From Echinarachnius parma (Eukaryota > Echinodermata > Echinoidea > Clypeasteroida > Echinarachniidae): a DNA stretch of 64,000 nucleotides. The notes below the pieces were generated by a model that made no database searches, was not told the origin of the DNA, and saw nothing but the letters and a program-made list of their open reading frames with translations. The stretch covers positions 1 to 64,000 of the forward strand of contig JBAMJV010003063.1 in assembly GCA_037951105.1 (NCBI GenBank), given 5' to 3'. Below are positions 45,301-50,220 of the stretch, piece by piece (within the stretch, counting starts at the first letter, position 1; each line of letters begins with the position of its first letter). The position numbers were made by a program, and so were the translations under genes.

Positions 45301-45454
45301 TAGAAGAACTTTTTAATTATTTTTTTTTAATTATTATTATTATTATTGAATAATGTTTCTGTTCTCACCTTGGGTAATTTTGCTGTGGTGTCTCTTGCGT
45401 CCTGCCAAGAGGGAGAGCTCGAGAAGCACCACTTCTTGGTGCCGGGCCTTCCAC
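18638..45454 (-). CDS. EIF4G2: EIF4G2 (DAP5 / NAT1 / p97), complete, 20 coding exons
   Basis: Non-canonical eIF4G paralogue that binds eIF4A and eIF3 but lacks the N-terminal eIF4E-binding part, and drives cap-independent and uORF-linked translation in the cytosol. Coding exons on the - strand (coordinates per exon below) join in phase to 3,366 nt, about 1,121 residues against 907 in human. Order: short N-terminus from a GTG start; MIF4G domain (about 68-309, with ILNKLTPEKFDKLC, GELGKLGMLHESILHRCIK and PSRIRFMLQD); a Q-rich and RGG-rich linker (about 310-745), longer than in vertebrates; MA3 domain (about 750-880); W2/eIF5C domain (about 935-1121) ending with aromatic and acidic residues (QWLTWLATAEEDSDSDEEGE). 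The C-terminus identifies EIF4G2 rather than EIF4G1/3. Introns are full of MITEs and partial exon copies. Confidence 0.96.
19173..19473. mobile_element. GGGGGTGTTTCACAAAG MITE, copy 2
   Basis: 301 bp with termini GGGGGTGTTTCACAAAG and CTTTGTGAAACACCCCC, flanked by ATG on both sides (19170-19172, 19474-19476). This gives a clean 3-bp target duplication. It ends only about 15 bp from the exon 19 donor. Confidence 0.85.
19491..19612 (-). CDS. EIF4G2: EIF4G2 exon 19
   Basis: Encodes MLLRFFVNLYNLEVIEEEAF, then a KWKEDITDEYPGKGQALFQ stretch of the W2 domain. Acceptor TTCTCCAG, donor GTAGGT. Confidence 0.94.
19785..19870. repeat. SINE/LINE tail fragment
   Basis: Contains AAAGCGCTATGATCC, AGCGCTATATAAATAACAG and a TTATTATT tail like that at 9830-9880. 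Confidence 0.5.
20050..20555 (-). repeat. Tandem copies of the EIF4G2 exon 18 3' end
   Basis: A unit of about 191 bp repeats here and into the real exon 18. Each unit holds the exon's last part (GGAAAGCAGAGATTGTAGCA on the + strand), a donor-like TTACC and the same intronic flank (AATGGCTATGTAATGA, GACAGTTACAGTAAGG). The copies are diverged but clear; they lack the rest of the exon. Confidence 0.88.
20556..20764 (-). CDS. EIF4G2: EIF4G2 exon 18
   Basis: Encodes the W2-domain segment from VVKFIVVETSLPEGTDPS through QCYNLSFPKG, aligned with SSAPSKEQLEQEKQ and LHDHVDLQVSALYALQ in human. Phases 2 in and 1 out match the neighbours. It sits between two arrays built from its own halves. Confidence 0.94.
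20765..21320 (-). repeat. Tandem copies of the EIF4G2 exon 18 5' part
   Basis: A 185-bp unit with acceptor, the first part of exon 18 and upstream intron is repeated at 20838-20949 and 21022-21134, nearly identical to the real exon. A more diverged copy lies at about 21205-21312 and contains a G tract (21240-21266). The copies keep the acceptor and an open frame but run into intron without a donor. Confidence 0.9.
21602..21759 (-). CDS. EIF4G2: EIF4G2 exon 17
   Basis: Encodes SLSFLFPLLRMQTDVTKQLQ and on to LYKWIRENVSATLHKDKGF, matching human LSFLFPLLKLEKELLKQIK and YKWIKDNISPKLHVDKGF. Acceptor ATTACAG, donor GTAAGC. Confidence 0.95.
21782..21962. repeat. CAT/CAC trinucleotide-rich intron tract
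   Basis: Runs of ATC, CAC and TCATCA units. Predicted protein frames across it are low-complexity artefacts. Confidence 0.85.
21973..22278 (-). CDS. EIF4G2: EIF4G2 exon 16
   Basis: Encodes the second half of the MA3 domain: VPLIKSHTASLASRAVTDEV, PLENGAYYPLFLLTLQ and SDRNKERMMEILEGK. Acceptor TTCCCAG, donor GTAGGT. Confidence 0.95.
22378..23076 (-). repeat. Tandem decayed copies of EIF4G2 exon 15 3' end
   Basis: Three copies about 231 bp apart, near 22400-22480, 22612-22700 and 22845-22935. Each repeats the end of exon 15 (words GGTGATGAGACCCTCCTTCTT and AGAGTCAGA on the + strand) with its donor flank. The first is the most diverged. Confidence 0.88.
23077..23301 (-). CDS. EIF4G2: EIF4G2 exon 15
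   Basis: First half of the MA3 domain: EELLKTYLEEKEEKDEEAF, LQAPKRHVPALLSYVM and ANLLAALKKEGLITGNQFMD. It corresponds to human APKHFLPEMLSKVI and SLLKQEGIATSDNFM. Confidence 0.95.
23753..24005. mobile_element. GGCCTAGTCCCACT-type MITE, copy 2
   Basis: Inverse-orientation relative of 8957-9214. Termini GGCCTAGTCCCACT and TTAGTGTGACTAATC, with internal GATACTTTTAATTTGG and CGTGTGAAACGAAA. Confidence 0.6.
24071..24382 (-). CDS. EIF4G2: EIF4G2 exon 14
   Basis: End of the linker (INLRPSNMMLKPQGPRFLPP, PGLPVKHVPGGGGSGGGSGF) and start of the MA3 domain (KKQPSKEELLTSM), matching human SLRPAQSFLMNK and PPPSKEELL. Confidence 0.93.
24384..24515. repeat. GATTT/TTTGA pentamer tract
   Basis: Twenty or more imperfect GATTT units in the intron between exons 13 and 14. 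Confidence 0.9.
24888..25171 (-). CDS. EIF4G2: EIF4G2 exon 13, RGG-rich linker
   Basis: Encodes GGYNKPYYNKENQEYRGRGS and then a stretch rich in RGG and GG (GRGGNRGGMGGNRGGYIP), ending RMNKMDSGE. The RGG boxes have no clear counterpart in the human linker. Confidence 0.9.
25383..26086. mobile_element. CAGTCAAACCTGT-type MITE, copy 2, interrupted
   Basis: Termini CAGTCAAACCTGTC and ACAGGTTTGACTG. A mariner-like MITE has inserted at a TA inside it (25422-25956); the interrupted body resumes with TAGTGGCCACTTAAAC. Confidence 0.75.
25422..25956. mobile_element. Mariner-like MITE, copy 2
   Basis: Termini CAGGGTGGCCCCCAAAA and AGGCCACCCTG, flanked by TA. It shares long stretches with 7725-8242. 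Confidence 0.78.
26127..26558 (-). CDS. EIF4G2: EIF4G2 exon 12, polyglutamine linker
   Basis: 144 codons, mostly Q with R, G, D, N and Y: several Q runs of 6-8, a DDSRDRDRDRD tract and GGNDRG. Prion-like low-complexity composition. Donor GTACAG, acceptor ATACAG. The phase (1 in, 1 out) fits exons 11 and 13. Confidence 0.9.
26825..27019 (-). CDS. EIF4G2: EIF4G2 exon 11
   Basis: Encodes GRVGAGPGVISDELSPPPVF, matching human GIGTGPGVIQDRFSP, then a Q-rich and RRDRQ-rich tail. The donor GTTCGT is weak but is the one that keeps phase. Confidence 0.87.
27358..27605. mobile_element. MITE abutting the exon 10 donor
   Basis: Imperfect inverted termini (CAGTAAACGTGGTAATATTCG on the left, trimmed; GCGCAAAAATAACATTTACAG on the right, trimmed), an AT-rich centre and CGCGAAATATT arms. 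It stops within a few bases of the exon 10 splice donor. Confidence 0.5.
27611..27734 (-). CDS. EIF4G2: EIF4G2 exon 10
   Basis: Encodes NDPHHHSTLTHLTQPDFFGN and ARGGMADLFLLDTM, aligned with human MRSDFFLEGPF and GGLADMFGQM. Donor GTAAGT. Confidence 0.88.
27885..28529 (-). repeat. Two tandem copies of EIF4G2 exon 9 3' half with CAT/CAC tracts
   Basis: Units of about 300 bp at 27911-28214 and 28215-28515. Each holds a diverged copy of the exon 9 end (GTGGCCCATGA, GTGGGATCCAGTTATTTTCCC on the + strand, trimmed) flanked by long CAC and CAT runs. They precede the real exon 9. Confidence 0.88.
28530..28712 (-). CDS. EIF4G2: EIF4G2 exon 9
   Basis: Encodes QWMDQYFVRMSRFSDSMELP, SRIRFMLQDCLDLRDNNWIP and RTIRQLHAEDNK, the end of the MIF4G domain (human LMDQYFARM, PARIRFLLQDTVELREHHWVP). 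Confidence 0.95.
28853..29230 (-). repeat. Tandem decayed copies of EIF4G2 exon 8 3' half
   Basis: Copies at about 28858-28925, 28998-29055 and 29138-29222 repeat the donor and the segment encoding CKIITTVGGRLDHD (TTACCCTAGCC, GTGGTTATTATCTTACAGAG on the + strand). They are separated by ACAAACAAAC-rich spacers. Confidence 0.87.
29316..29426 (-). CDS. EIF4G2: EIF4G2 exon 8
   Basis: Encodes LLEKKSGEHLGEKAEDLECL and CKIITTVGGRLDHDKAR, matching human LKDMGEDLECLCQIMRTVG and RLDHERAK. 37 codons, phase 0 at both ends. Confidence 0.95.
29560..29830. mobile_element. AGTGATCC-type MITE, partial copy
   Basis: Inverse-orientation fragment sharing CACTTGGAGCTTTCACACTT, GTCTCCCTAATTATGGAGAT and CAGACATTGATTTTCTCTG with 34556-34971. 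Confidence 0.55.
29879..31001. mobile_element. 1.1-kb non-autonomous element related to 46464-52156
   Basis: Termini ATGCTGTTATCCGATCC and GGTAACAGCAT-like CCTAACAGCAT, with TA on both sides. The subterminal regions are rich in GATCCGGGA, GATCCGAG and CCCGG words. The interior at about 30065-30270 resembles 46615-46830 in the same order, and 30490-30550 resembles 46897-46965 inverted. No transposase. Confidence 0.65.
31049..31107 (-). CDS. EIF4G2: EIF4G2 exon 7
   Basis: Encodes GELGKLGMLHESILHRCIKQ (first G shared with exon 6), nearly identical to human GELGKLDLIHESILHKCIK. Acceptor TTTTAG, donor GTGAGA. Confidence 0.96.
31190..32545 (+). mobile_element. LINE reverse-transcriptase C-terminal fragment, split by a hAT-like element
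   Basis: 31196-31294 encodes ARPKGRPPKRWMDCLEVD and TKRNVLPIA. The frame resumes after the insertion at 32447 as VASHLARDRSKWQGITKR and ends at a TGA at about 32536. GRPxxRWxDxxxxD and ARDRxKW are typical of the C-termini of many non-LTR retrotransposon polyproteins. The upstream RT domain is absent, so this is a 3' fragment in an EIF4G2 intron. Confidence 0.7.
31295..32446. mobile_element. hAT-like element inserted in the LINE fragment
   Basis: Inverted termini CAACGCTCGAAATTA at both ends, then GGCCCGATGGCCCGG and GGCCCGACCGGGCCA blocks. Flanked by CAATAGC on both sides (31288-31294, 32447-32453), near the 8-bp duplication of hAT elements. The 1.15-kb interior includes a C tract at 31806-31829 and no transposase frame. 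Confidence 0.75.
32640..33095 (-). repeat. Tandem decayed copies of EIF4G2 exon 6 3' end
   Basis: Copies near 32668-32720, 32768-32818, 32850-32955 and 32960-33075. They share AAACTGGATGTTTCCAAGC and AACATATTTTACAATGGAGT (+ strand) with the real exon donor flank. The unit is about 110-125 bp. Confidence 0.82.
33096..33188 (-). CDS. EIF4G2: EIF4G2 exon 6
   Basis: Encodes AYNTHNGPLTPEEDDQRGQA and KLKMLGNIQFV, matching human ENPLLPEEEEQRAIAKIK and MLGNIKFIG. Confidence 0.95.
33778..33844 (-). CDS. EIF4G2: EIF4G2 exon 5
   Basis: Encodes TFRRLLISKCQDEFENRSRA, almost the human TFRRLLISKLQDEFENRTR. Acceptor TTCCAG, donor GTGAGT. Confidence 0.96.
33905..34070. mobile_element. CAGTCAAACCTGT-type MITE, copy 3
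   Basis: Termini TAGTCAAACCTGTCATAG and ACACAGGTTTGAATGT. Internal AAGTGGCCACCAAACGTGAT and CTGTCTACAGTGGC match the copy at 25383. Confidence 0.7.
34123..34295. repeat. Interspersed repeat fragment (ATTATTACCC...GGGGAGCAT)
   Basis: The words TATTATTACCCC, TCTCAACTCCCTGGGGAGCAT and TCCCATTTATAAGCCTGGGT also occur in part at 58700-58780 and 35335-35360. Probably a SINE or LINE tail family. Confidence 0.45.
34556..34971. mobile_element. AGTGATCC-type MITE, copy 2 (best preserved)
   Basis: Termini AGTGATCCACTAACTTTATA and CAGTTAATGGATCACT, with TTAA on both sides (34552-34555, 34972-34975). 416 bp, non-coding. Confidence 0.75.
35034..35144 (-). CDS. EIF4G2: EIF4G2 exon 4
   Basis: Encodes VFEKALEEPKYSSMYAQLCR and RLDEDAPDFEPSGSAVK, matching human KALEEPKYSSLYAQLCLRL. 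Confidence 0.96.
35417..35804. mobile_element. AGGGATCTAGTAAC-type MITE, copy 1
   Basis: Starts AGGGATCTAGTAACTTTG and ends CAATGTTACTAAGTCCCT, flanked by TTAA on both sides (35413-35416, 35805-35808). Relatives at 44392, 44744 (inverted), 27170-27350 (part) and 13985 (part). Confidence 0.75.
35998..36091 (-). CDS. EIF4G2: EIF4G2 exon 3
   Basis: Encodes ILNKLTPEKFDKLCLELGIN and SKVILKGIILL. Human ILNKLTPEKFDKLCLELLNV is followed by GIESKLILKGVILL, so this copy is two to three residues shorter at the loop. Confidence 0.96.
36188..36432. repeat. CAT/CAC trinucleotide tract in intron 2
   Basis: About 80 imperfect ATC/CAC units next to exon 2. It translates as a histidine-rich frame on the + strand, which is an artefact. 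Confidence 0.9.
36471..36593 (-). CDS. EIF4G2: EIF4G2 exon 2
   Basis: Encodes QYSKNEQAVRKVPRWVPPST and TRRDESRNSDQQDIVFRRVR, matching human QKWIPARSTRRDD and HDAIFRKVRG. Acceptor CTTGCAG, donor GTAAGT. Confidence 0.93.
37086..37234. mobile_element. GGGCCCTGTTGCAGAAAG foldback, copy 1
   Basis: Termini GGGCCCTGTTGCAGAAAGAG and CTCTTTCTGCAACAGAGCCC, inner arms ACAATCGATTGTA. Copy 2 is at 40039-40177. Confidence 0.75.
37758..38170. mobile_element. GGGGGTGTTTCACAAAG MITE, copy 3, G/C tracts at its ends
   Basis: Body matches copies 1, 2 and 4, but the terminal Gs have expanded to a G tract (37760-37778) and the right end runs into C tracts. A 72-bp TTAA micro-element is nested at 37808-37879. Confidence 0.7.
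37808..37879. mobile_element. 72-bp TTAA micro-element, copy A
   Basis: CCCATTGACTACGGGAACC at the left, CTCGTAGTAAACGGG at the right, TTAA on both sides (37804-37807, 37880-37883). The host MITE has a single TTAA at this site. Confidence 0.75.
38162..38212. repeat. C tracts separated by TAA
   Basis: Three long C runs separated by TAA, 51 bp in all. The G-rich complement could form quadruplexes. It lies at the right edge of MITE copy 3. Confidence 0.85.
39463..39536. mobile_element. 74-bp TTAA micro-element, copy B
   Basis: Shares TTACGGGAACCGGGTGG, GTGTACAAAGCCTATGGG and TCTCGAAGGGAACGGG with copies A and C. TTAA on both sides (39459-39462, 39537-39540). Confidence 0.72.
40039..40177. mobile_element. 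GGGCCCNGTTGCAGAAAG foldback, copy 2
   Basis: Termini GGGCCCCGGTTGCAGAAAG and CTTTCTGCAACGGGGC. Arms contain TTGCAATCAATTGTAAAG-like words. Confidence 0.7.
40610..40930. repeat. Rearranged hAT-like MITE of the GGGCAAG family
   Basis: Starts TCAAGCCTCCAGCACTAAC and includes direct repeats of CCCCAAATTTGTCTGTACT and TGGCAACATTTGAAAT, then TTGCCCAATTGGGCAAG and a decayed end near GCAAGTGCTAGTG. Internally duplicated. Confidence 0.55.
40968..41228. mobile_element. hAT-like MITE, GGGCAAG family
   Basis: CAGGGCTCGACACTAGC at the left, GACCGTGGAGGCTTG at the right, inner GCAACTGACATT and TTGCCCGACCAGG arms. The two termini (CAGGGCTCGACACTAGC and, inverted, CAAGCCTCCAC) are related. Confidence 0.65.
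41960..42222. mobile_element. hAT-like MITE, GGGCAAG family
   Basis: Starts GCTCGACACTAGCCC and ends GTGTGGAGGCTTG. Interior CCCGATCGGGCAACT and TAAATTTCTTCTAGAAGTAA match 40968-41228. Confidence 0.65.
42443..42762. mobile_element. hAT-like MITE, GGGCAAG family, opposite orientation
   Basis: Starts CAAGCCTCCAAACTAAC and ends TGTGTCAAGCCCTG, the reverse of the preceding copies. Confidence 0.62.
42991..43321. mobile_element. hAT-like MITE, GGGCCA family
   Basis: CAGGGCTCGCACTGGCCC to GTAAGTGTGGAGCCCTG. Long similarity to 5928-6262, including GAAAAGGGGAAGA and TCATGAAATATGATTTTCGG-like words. Confidence 0.72.
43446..43481. repeat. C homopolymer tract
   Basis: About 36 consecutive C, prone to length variation and sequencing error. 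Confidence 0.9.
43718..43932. mobile_element. hAT-like MITE, GGGCAAG family, opposite orientation
   Basis: CAAGCCTCCACACTAAC to GCTAGTGTCAAGCCCTG, with CCCGATCGGGCAAG in the middle. Confidence 0.68.
44392..45262. mobile_element. Two CTAGTAAC-type MITEs in opposite orientation
   Basis: The first runs ATCTAGTAACTTTGTTGAC to about 44735. The second is inverted, from GATCTAGTAACATTG at 44744 to GTTACTAGATCCCT at 45262, with TTAA following. The second contains another foldback at 44945-45112. Confidence 0.6.
44945..45112. mobile_element. GGGGATGTATTCTGAA foldback
   Basis: Termini GGGGATGTATTCTGAAAA and ACTTCAGAATACACCCCC; inner arms ATCTACGTCACTAAAATAT and ATATTTTAGTGACGTAGAT. A partial relative lies at 57530-57660. 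Confidence 0.65.
45369..45454 (-). CDS. EIF4G2: EIF4G2 exon 1 coding part with GTG start
   Basis: Reads VEGPAPRSGASRALPLGRTQ and ETPQQNYP, aligned with human ESAIAEGGASRFSAS and APQHYPK. Translation is placed at GTG (45454-45452) in the context GCAAGGTGG, with A at -3 and G at +4. The same frame upstream reaches TAG at 45526-45524 with no ATG between. Mammalian EIF4G2 is known to start at GTG. Donor GTGAGA; phase 2 fits exon 2. Confidence 0.85.
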
Positions 45455-46459
45455 CTTGCCCAGTTTACTGTGGGACAGCCTCCTAAAGACAAAAAGGGAC
45501 CTCCTCTCTCTCTCGTTTCTCTCCTATGTTATATCTATTCACATGCAATAAACCTGCGAGAAAACAGAAAAACAATATGTTATTGAATGTTTAATTACAC
45601 TATCTTCACTCACAGGCACAGTACGATCATTCTGTGGAGAACAGATTAACTAGAAGCTTGAAAACTATCAAAGTGTCTTCCACCTTGCCCAGTTATTGTG
45701 GACAGCCTCTCAAAGACAAAAAGGGACCTCCTCTCTCTTGTTTCTCTCCTCTGTTTTATCTGTTCACAATGCAATAAACCTGCAAGAACAAGATTTTAAA
45801 AGAAAGTTATGACAGTTATCTCTAGAAAGTCAAAAGAAGCATAACTTCTTGGTGCCAGGCCTTCACCTTGCCCAGTTTACTGTGGACAGCCTCCTAAAGA
45901 CAAAAGGGACCTCCTCTCTCTCGTTTCTCTCCTCTGTTATATCTGTTCACATGCAATAAACCTGCGAGAAAACAGAAAACAAGATGTTATTGAATGTTTA
46001 ATTACACTATCTTCACTCACAGGCACAGTACGATCATTCTGTGGAGAACAGATTAACTAGAAGCTTGAAAACTATCAAGGTGTCTTCCACCTTGCCCAGT
46101 TATTGTGGACAGCACTTCAAAGACAAAAGGGACCTCCTCTCTCTCGTTTCTCTCCTCTTTTTTATCTGTTCACATGAACAATAAACCTGCAAGAACAAGA
46201 TTTTAAAAGAAAGTTATGACAGTTGTCTCTAGAAAGTCAAAAGAAGCATAACTTCTTGGTGCCAGGCCTTCCACCTTGCCCCAGTTTACTGTGGACAGCC
46301 TCCTAAAGACAAAAAGGGACCTCCTCTCTCTCGTTTCTCTCCTCTTTTTTATCTGTTCACATGCAATAAACCTGCAAGAACAAGATTATGAAAGAAAGTT
46401 ATGATAGCTATCTCTAGAAAGTCAAAAGAACATCACTTCTTGGTGCCGGGCCTTCCACC
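45455..46459 (-). repeat. Tandem copies of the EIF4G2 first-exon start region
   Basis: The stretch around the GTG start and its upstream leader recurs near 45677, 45846, 46086, 46253 and 46437 (+ strand words CTTCCACCTTGCCCAGTTTACTG, trimmed; GACAGCCTCCTAAAGAC; GCAATAAACCTGC). Alternate copies are more alike, giving a dimer of about 410 bp. The last copy is cut by the TTAA element at 46460. Only the copy at 45369 keeps the coding end and donor. Confidence 0.88.
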
Positions 46460-48284
46460 TTAAGGCTGAGTCGGTTCGGTCGATCACACCGGTTACCGAC
46501 CGTTTCAATCGGGACCCGGTTCGGTATATCGGGAAACAGTGCCCCGACAAAAAAATTTTAAAATAAAATGTTAAAAAGAAATTAAGATTATCACAATAAT
46601 GTAGTGGAATTCAAATAAAAACGGGGCAATTGATATCATTTACTTTAAAGAGTGGTTATTTTCGAGAAATTCTTGGTTCATTACTTCGTTTGACAGTCAG
46701 AAATTGAACAGGAAGCGCAAAAATTGCTAGTCATTTGAACGATATTGTCGGCGGATGTGCACACAATGTAAGTCCGATACTCCAGGGGAGTTGTCTGATG
46801 GATCTTTGTATGATCCAGCTGATGAGCCAGTGCATTCAAAAAGTGGCTCAAAATACGTTTTTTGGTCATTTGCACCATTTAAAAAATGTTTTGATATTCT
46901 ACTTACATGATTTCATGGCGTTTGACAGCCGAACAGAAACAAAAATGAGCCCCAAAACAATGAAAACAACTACTCAAACATCGATAAAAAACGACTACAT
47001 TTAGTCCTCTTCTTTTAATAATTAATTTTTTGACGGTCCTGGTATGAGTATGATTTAGTTTCATGTGCGACTGCCGACTAGCGATGATTTTGATTGTGAT
47101 GTTTAATCATTAATACTTACCATTTTACCCTAGTATTTCAAATGATGGCTCGGCTATTTTATTATAGTTTTACCCCAGTTTTACCGATAATTTGATAGTC
47201 ATATTTAAAATAATAACTTGGTGATGATTTTTCTTTAGTATGTGATGATGTACAAAAAAATCAACTGATAATAAATAATGAAAATTAAACGATTACTTGG
47301 TATGACTTGGTGATGAATGAGTATGTGAACTTGATAATGATTGTATTGAAACTACAACGATCACTACCATGATCAAATGATACGACTATAAAACCATGAC
47401 GAGACGAAAGTGATGGTGCAAGTATGACTACATCGATCGGGACTTGGGAATGTCGGCAAAATTAAAACTCCACGGCGCTCACGTACCAAAAAGTCTAAGG
47501 TAAGTCTGTCAGGTAGGTAATCTGCTATAAATCTGCTTTATGTAAATATTATAAATTATCAGACAAATTACAAGCCCCAGATAGACAAGTCTATTATACA
47601 TATTATTTCAAACATCATCTATGAACTATGGGAAAGCAATATTTGAATCTATGCCGCGATGTGATCACACAACACACGCGCGCCACGTGGTGGATTTTGA
47701 AAGCTAAATAACAACAATAACATCGTAAGGCAAGTTGAAGTTGAATTGCTAAATAGGGCGGGAACTATGTTGCATGTACGTATGTACAAGGTACCGTACA
47801 GCTGGCCGTACACACACAGAGCTAGAGATCGAGTCTGATTATTATACTCTCACCGTAAATAATGTCACGTAAAACTTGTAAGATATTTTGATCGCCGAAT
47901 CATTGTTGGCAAGTTCATGTTTGATATTAAATTACCTTTACCTCGAATAGACTACTTGCATGCTTCGAAAGAAAACACAAATAGTATTTTACGTCGTTTC
48001 AACGTTCAAACTTCAAATCATGGACTGTTTGCAGCATGCAGCTGCACACACGAAAGCCAATGCAATGAACTTACAGTCACAATTTGAACGTGTATCTCAC
48101 TGTTAAAATGACGCAAAATTTATCTTTGGCTGTCTTTCTGGAGATTTGAAAGTAGTTTAATGGAAAATAATTTAATATTGATCATGGACTTGACGGCGAG
48201 GTTACGATAGTTCTGATATTTGTATTTAAAAATTCATGAGAAACTATACTTTGCGTACGGACTGGGTTGAATAGGGATTTAGAA

Positions 48285-50220
48285 ATAGAATACTATACTG
48301 CTTCTGACAGCGTATTACTCTTGGTCTGGGTATGGGGTGGGGGGGGGGGGGGGGCGCACGCTCATTATTCAATGGGGACACGTAATTATTTTCTTTTCAA
48401 ATTCACCATTCCTTTTTTTTAATAAATATAAATTGGGGGTCAAACTCGAATTGTATCGAGGACCAACCCGTAACACCCATAAAGTAACAATTCAAGCTAA
48501 TTTCACTACTTACATTTTGTACTGTAATCGCGGTATTGCCTCTGCCTCAGTTCGACATTATTTCCTTGGCTTCGCCTCTCTCCATCTTATTGTCCCATGT
48601 CGGTCCGTCTGACGACCATCAATCGGGTTTATATTTTCATAATTCGCCAAGGAGAAACACCGGGCCTCGTATACCGTCACTGATAATTTTCTTCAGTAGG
48701 AATTTATAATAATATTCGACTTATATAGCCCCTAATATGCCCTAATATGATTGATAATCTTCTCATTAAGCGCTTTACAATAATATAGTGATCACCGATC
48801 ATGCACCATCATCCTTTATGTCATAATCACAGTCATCCTCATCTTGATCATCACATTTCATAATTACCATCACACTCATCAGTTCATCATTTCCGATATA
48901 CGCGCATGCATCCCCACTGTCATGCTTCATTCTTCATTATCATTTTATCATCCTCCGTTCATCATTTATGTAATAATTATCACCGTCATCCTCATCAGTT
49001 CATCATTTCCGATATCATAATCATGCATGCCCGACATCGTCATGCCCATCATCATCTTCATTATTTCATCATCCTCATCTTTATCGCATCATGGCATGAT
49101 TGTCCTCAGTCAAATGATTAATCTTTGTGCAAACAAATTATCAGCTATCCTAACTTACACCTTTGTTTCTGCATGTTTTGTTTTTCCCCGGGCCGTTATC
49201 TGATGCCGTTTGTCCCTTTATTCTCTATAAATTTATTTTCCATTTATATCCGAATCTAAGTTCTAACTGTTGATCATGTCTAGGTATTATTTTACAGCTT
49301 ATACAGCCAATTAACGTTTCCTTATAATCGCTCAAGTGGATCAAAATGCCCTCATTTTGTATTCCCCTTAATTGGTTATGACTTGATCTATCTATAATCC
49401 CTTTGTCTTCTAATTATCTCATGCCCATGATCCGTCTCATGTTGTGCGCCCGTCTTCAGCTCTGTTTGGACGATCCCTTTCTTTGTGTGTAAATGGAAAC
49501 AAATATGAAATCAAACATGTTAGATTATTATAAAAACAGGTAGTAGCGTGTTATGATCGCGGGAAAATCATATATATGATTTTCTTTGATCATTAATACG
49601 CGAAAACAAAATGCTATTGTCGATCGTACAATAATAACAAACCGGCCACGTGCGTGCACGGTGCTCCGCGATCAGAGCTAGAGCACCTCTTCGCACGGCA
49701 CGGCCTGGCGCGGGGCGGCCCGCCGCGCCGCCTGGCCCGCTTCCGAACGCTTTCCGACGCGTGACTGGAGTCTTGAGGTTCGTTTCTGAGATACTCGCGA
49801 CGACCGCGCGCGCAGGGAAATCGCATAGGGATCGCATATCAATGGGAAATCGCCGCAGAAAATATGATGAGAAAGTCTTTCATGCGGTGAAAACATTTCC
49901 GTAACATTTAGCATGAGAAAATGTTTGTATAAACATGATTTATTTGCAATTTACTTCAGGCGCTTGGCGTTGAATATTGCGCTTGGCGGCACACTTGGCG
50001 GGGGAAGTTTGCGCTTGGCGCGGGAAACTCTACCAACTCATACACTTGGCGGCGCCGCCAAGTGTTTTATACACTGGCGAGAACGTTGGCGTGCGCGTGC
50101 ACGATTGCGTGATTTTACCGGTCCGAGTTTCGACGGTAAAAATTTATCGGGATACCGGTTCCCGACCGGTAAAAGTTTATCGGGACCCGGTTCCGACAAT
50201 TACCGACATGACTCAGCCTT
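48285..50220. repeat. 1,936-bp tandem duplication, unit 1
   Basis: Matches 50221-52156 almost base for base; visible differences are the G-tract length near 48337, one substitution near 49410 and a one-base A-run change near 49538. It ends with the element's right terminus GACTCAGCC plus TTA, joined directly to unit 2. Confidence 0.95.

Larger units (their letters stand above)
36594..45368 (-). other. EIF4G2 intron 1, MITE-rich
   Basis: 8.8-kb intron holding the elements listed separately: GTTGCAGAAAG foldbacks, GGGGGTG MITE copy 3, C tracts, TTAA micro-elements, the cluster of hAT-like MITEs at 40.6-43.9 kb and the CTAGTAAC pair at 44.4-45.3 kb. Between them (36.6-37.1, 38.2-39.4, 39.6-40.0, 40.2-40.6 kb) I see AT-rich DNA with TACATGTA-rich words but no gene. 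Confidence 0.6.

Noticed and set aside
18638-45454. Assignment to EIF4G1 or EIF4G3
   Set aside because: The C-terminal sequence, GTG start, absence of an eIF4E-binding N-terminus and MIF4G details match EIF4G2 instead.
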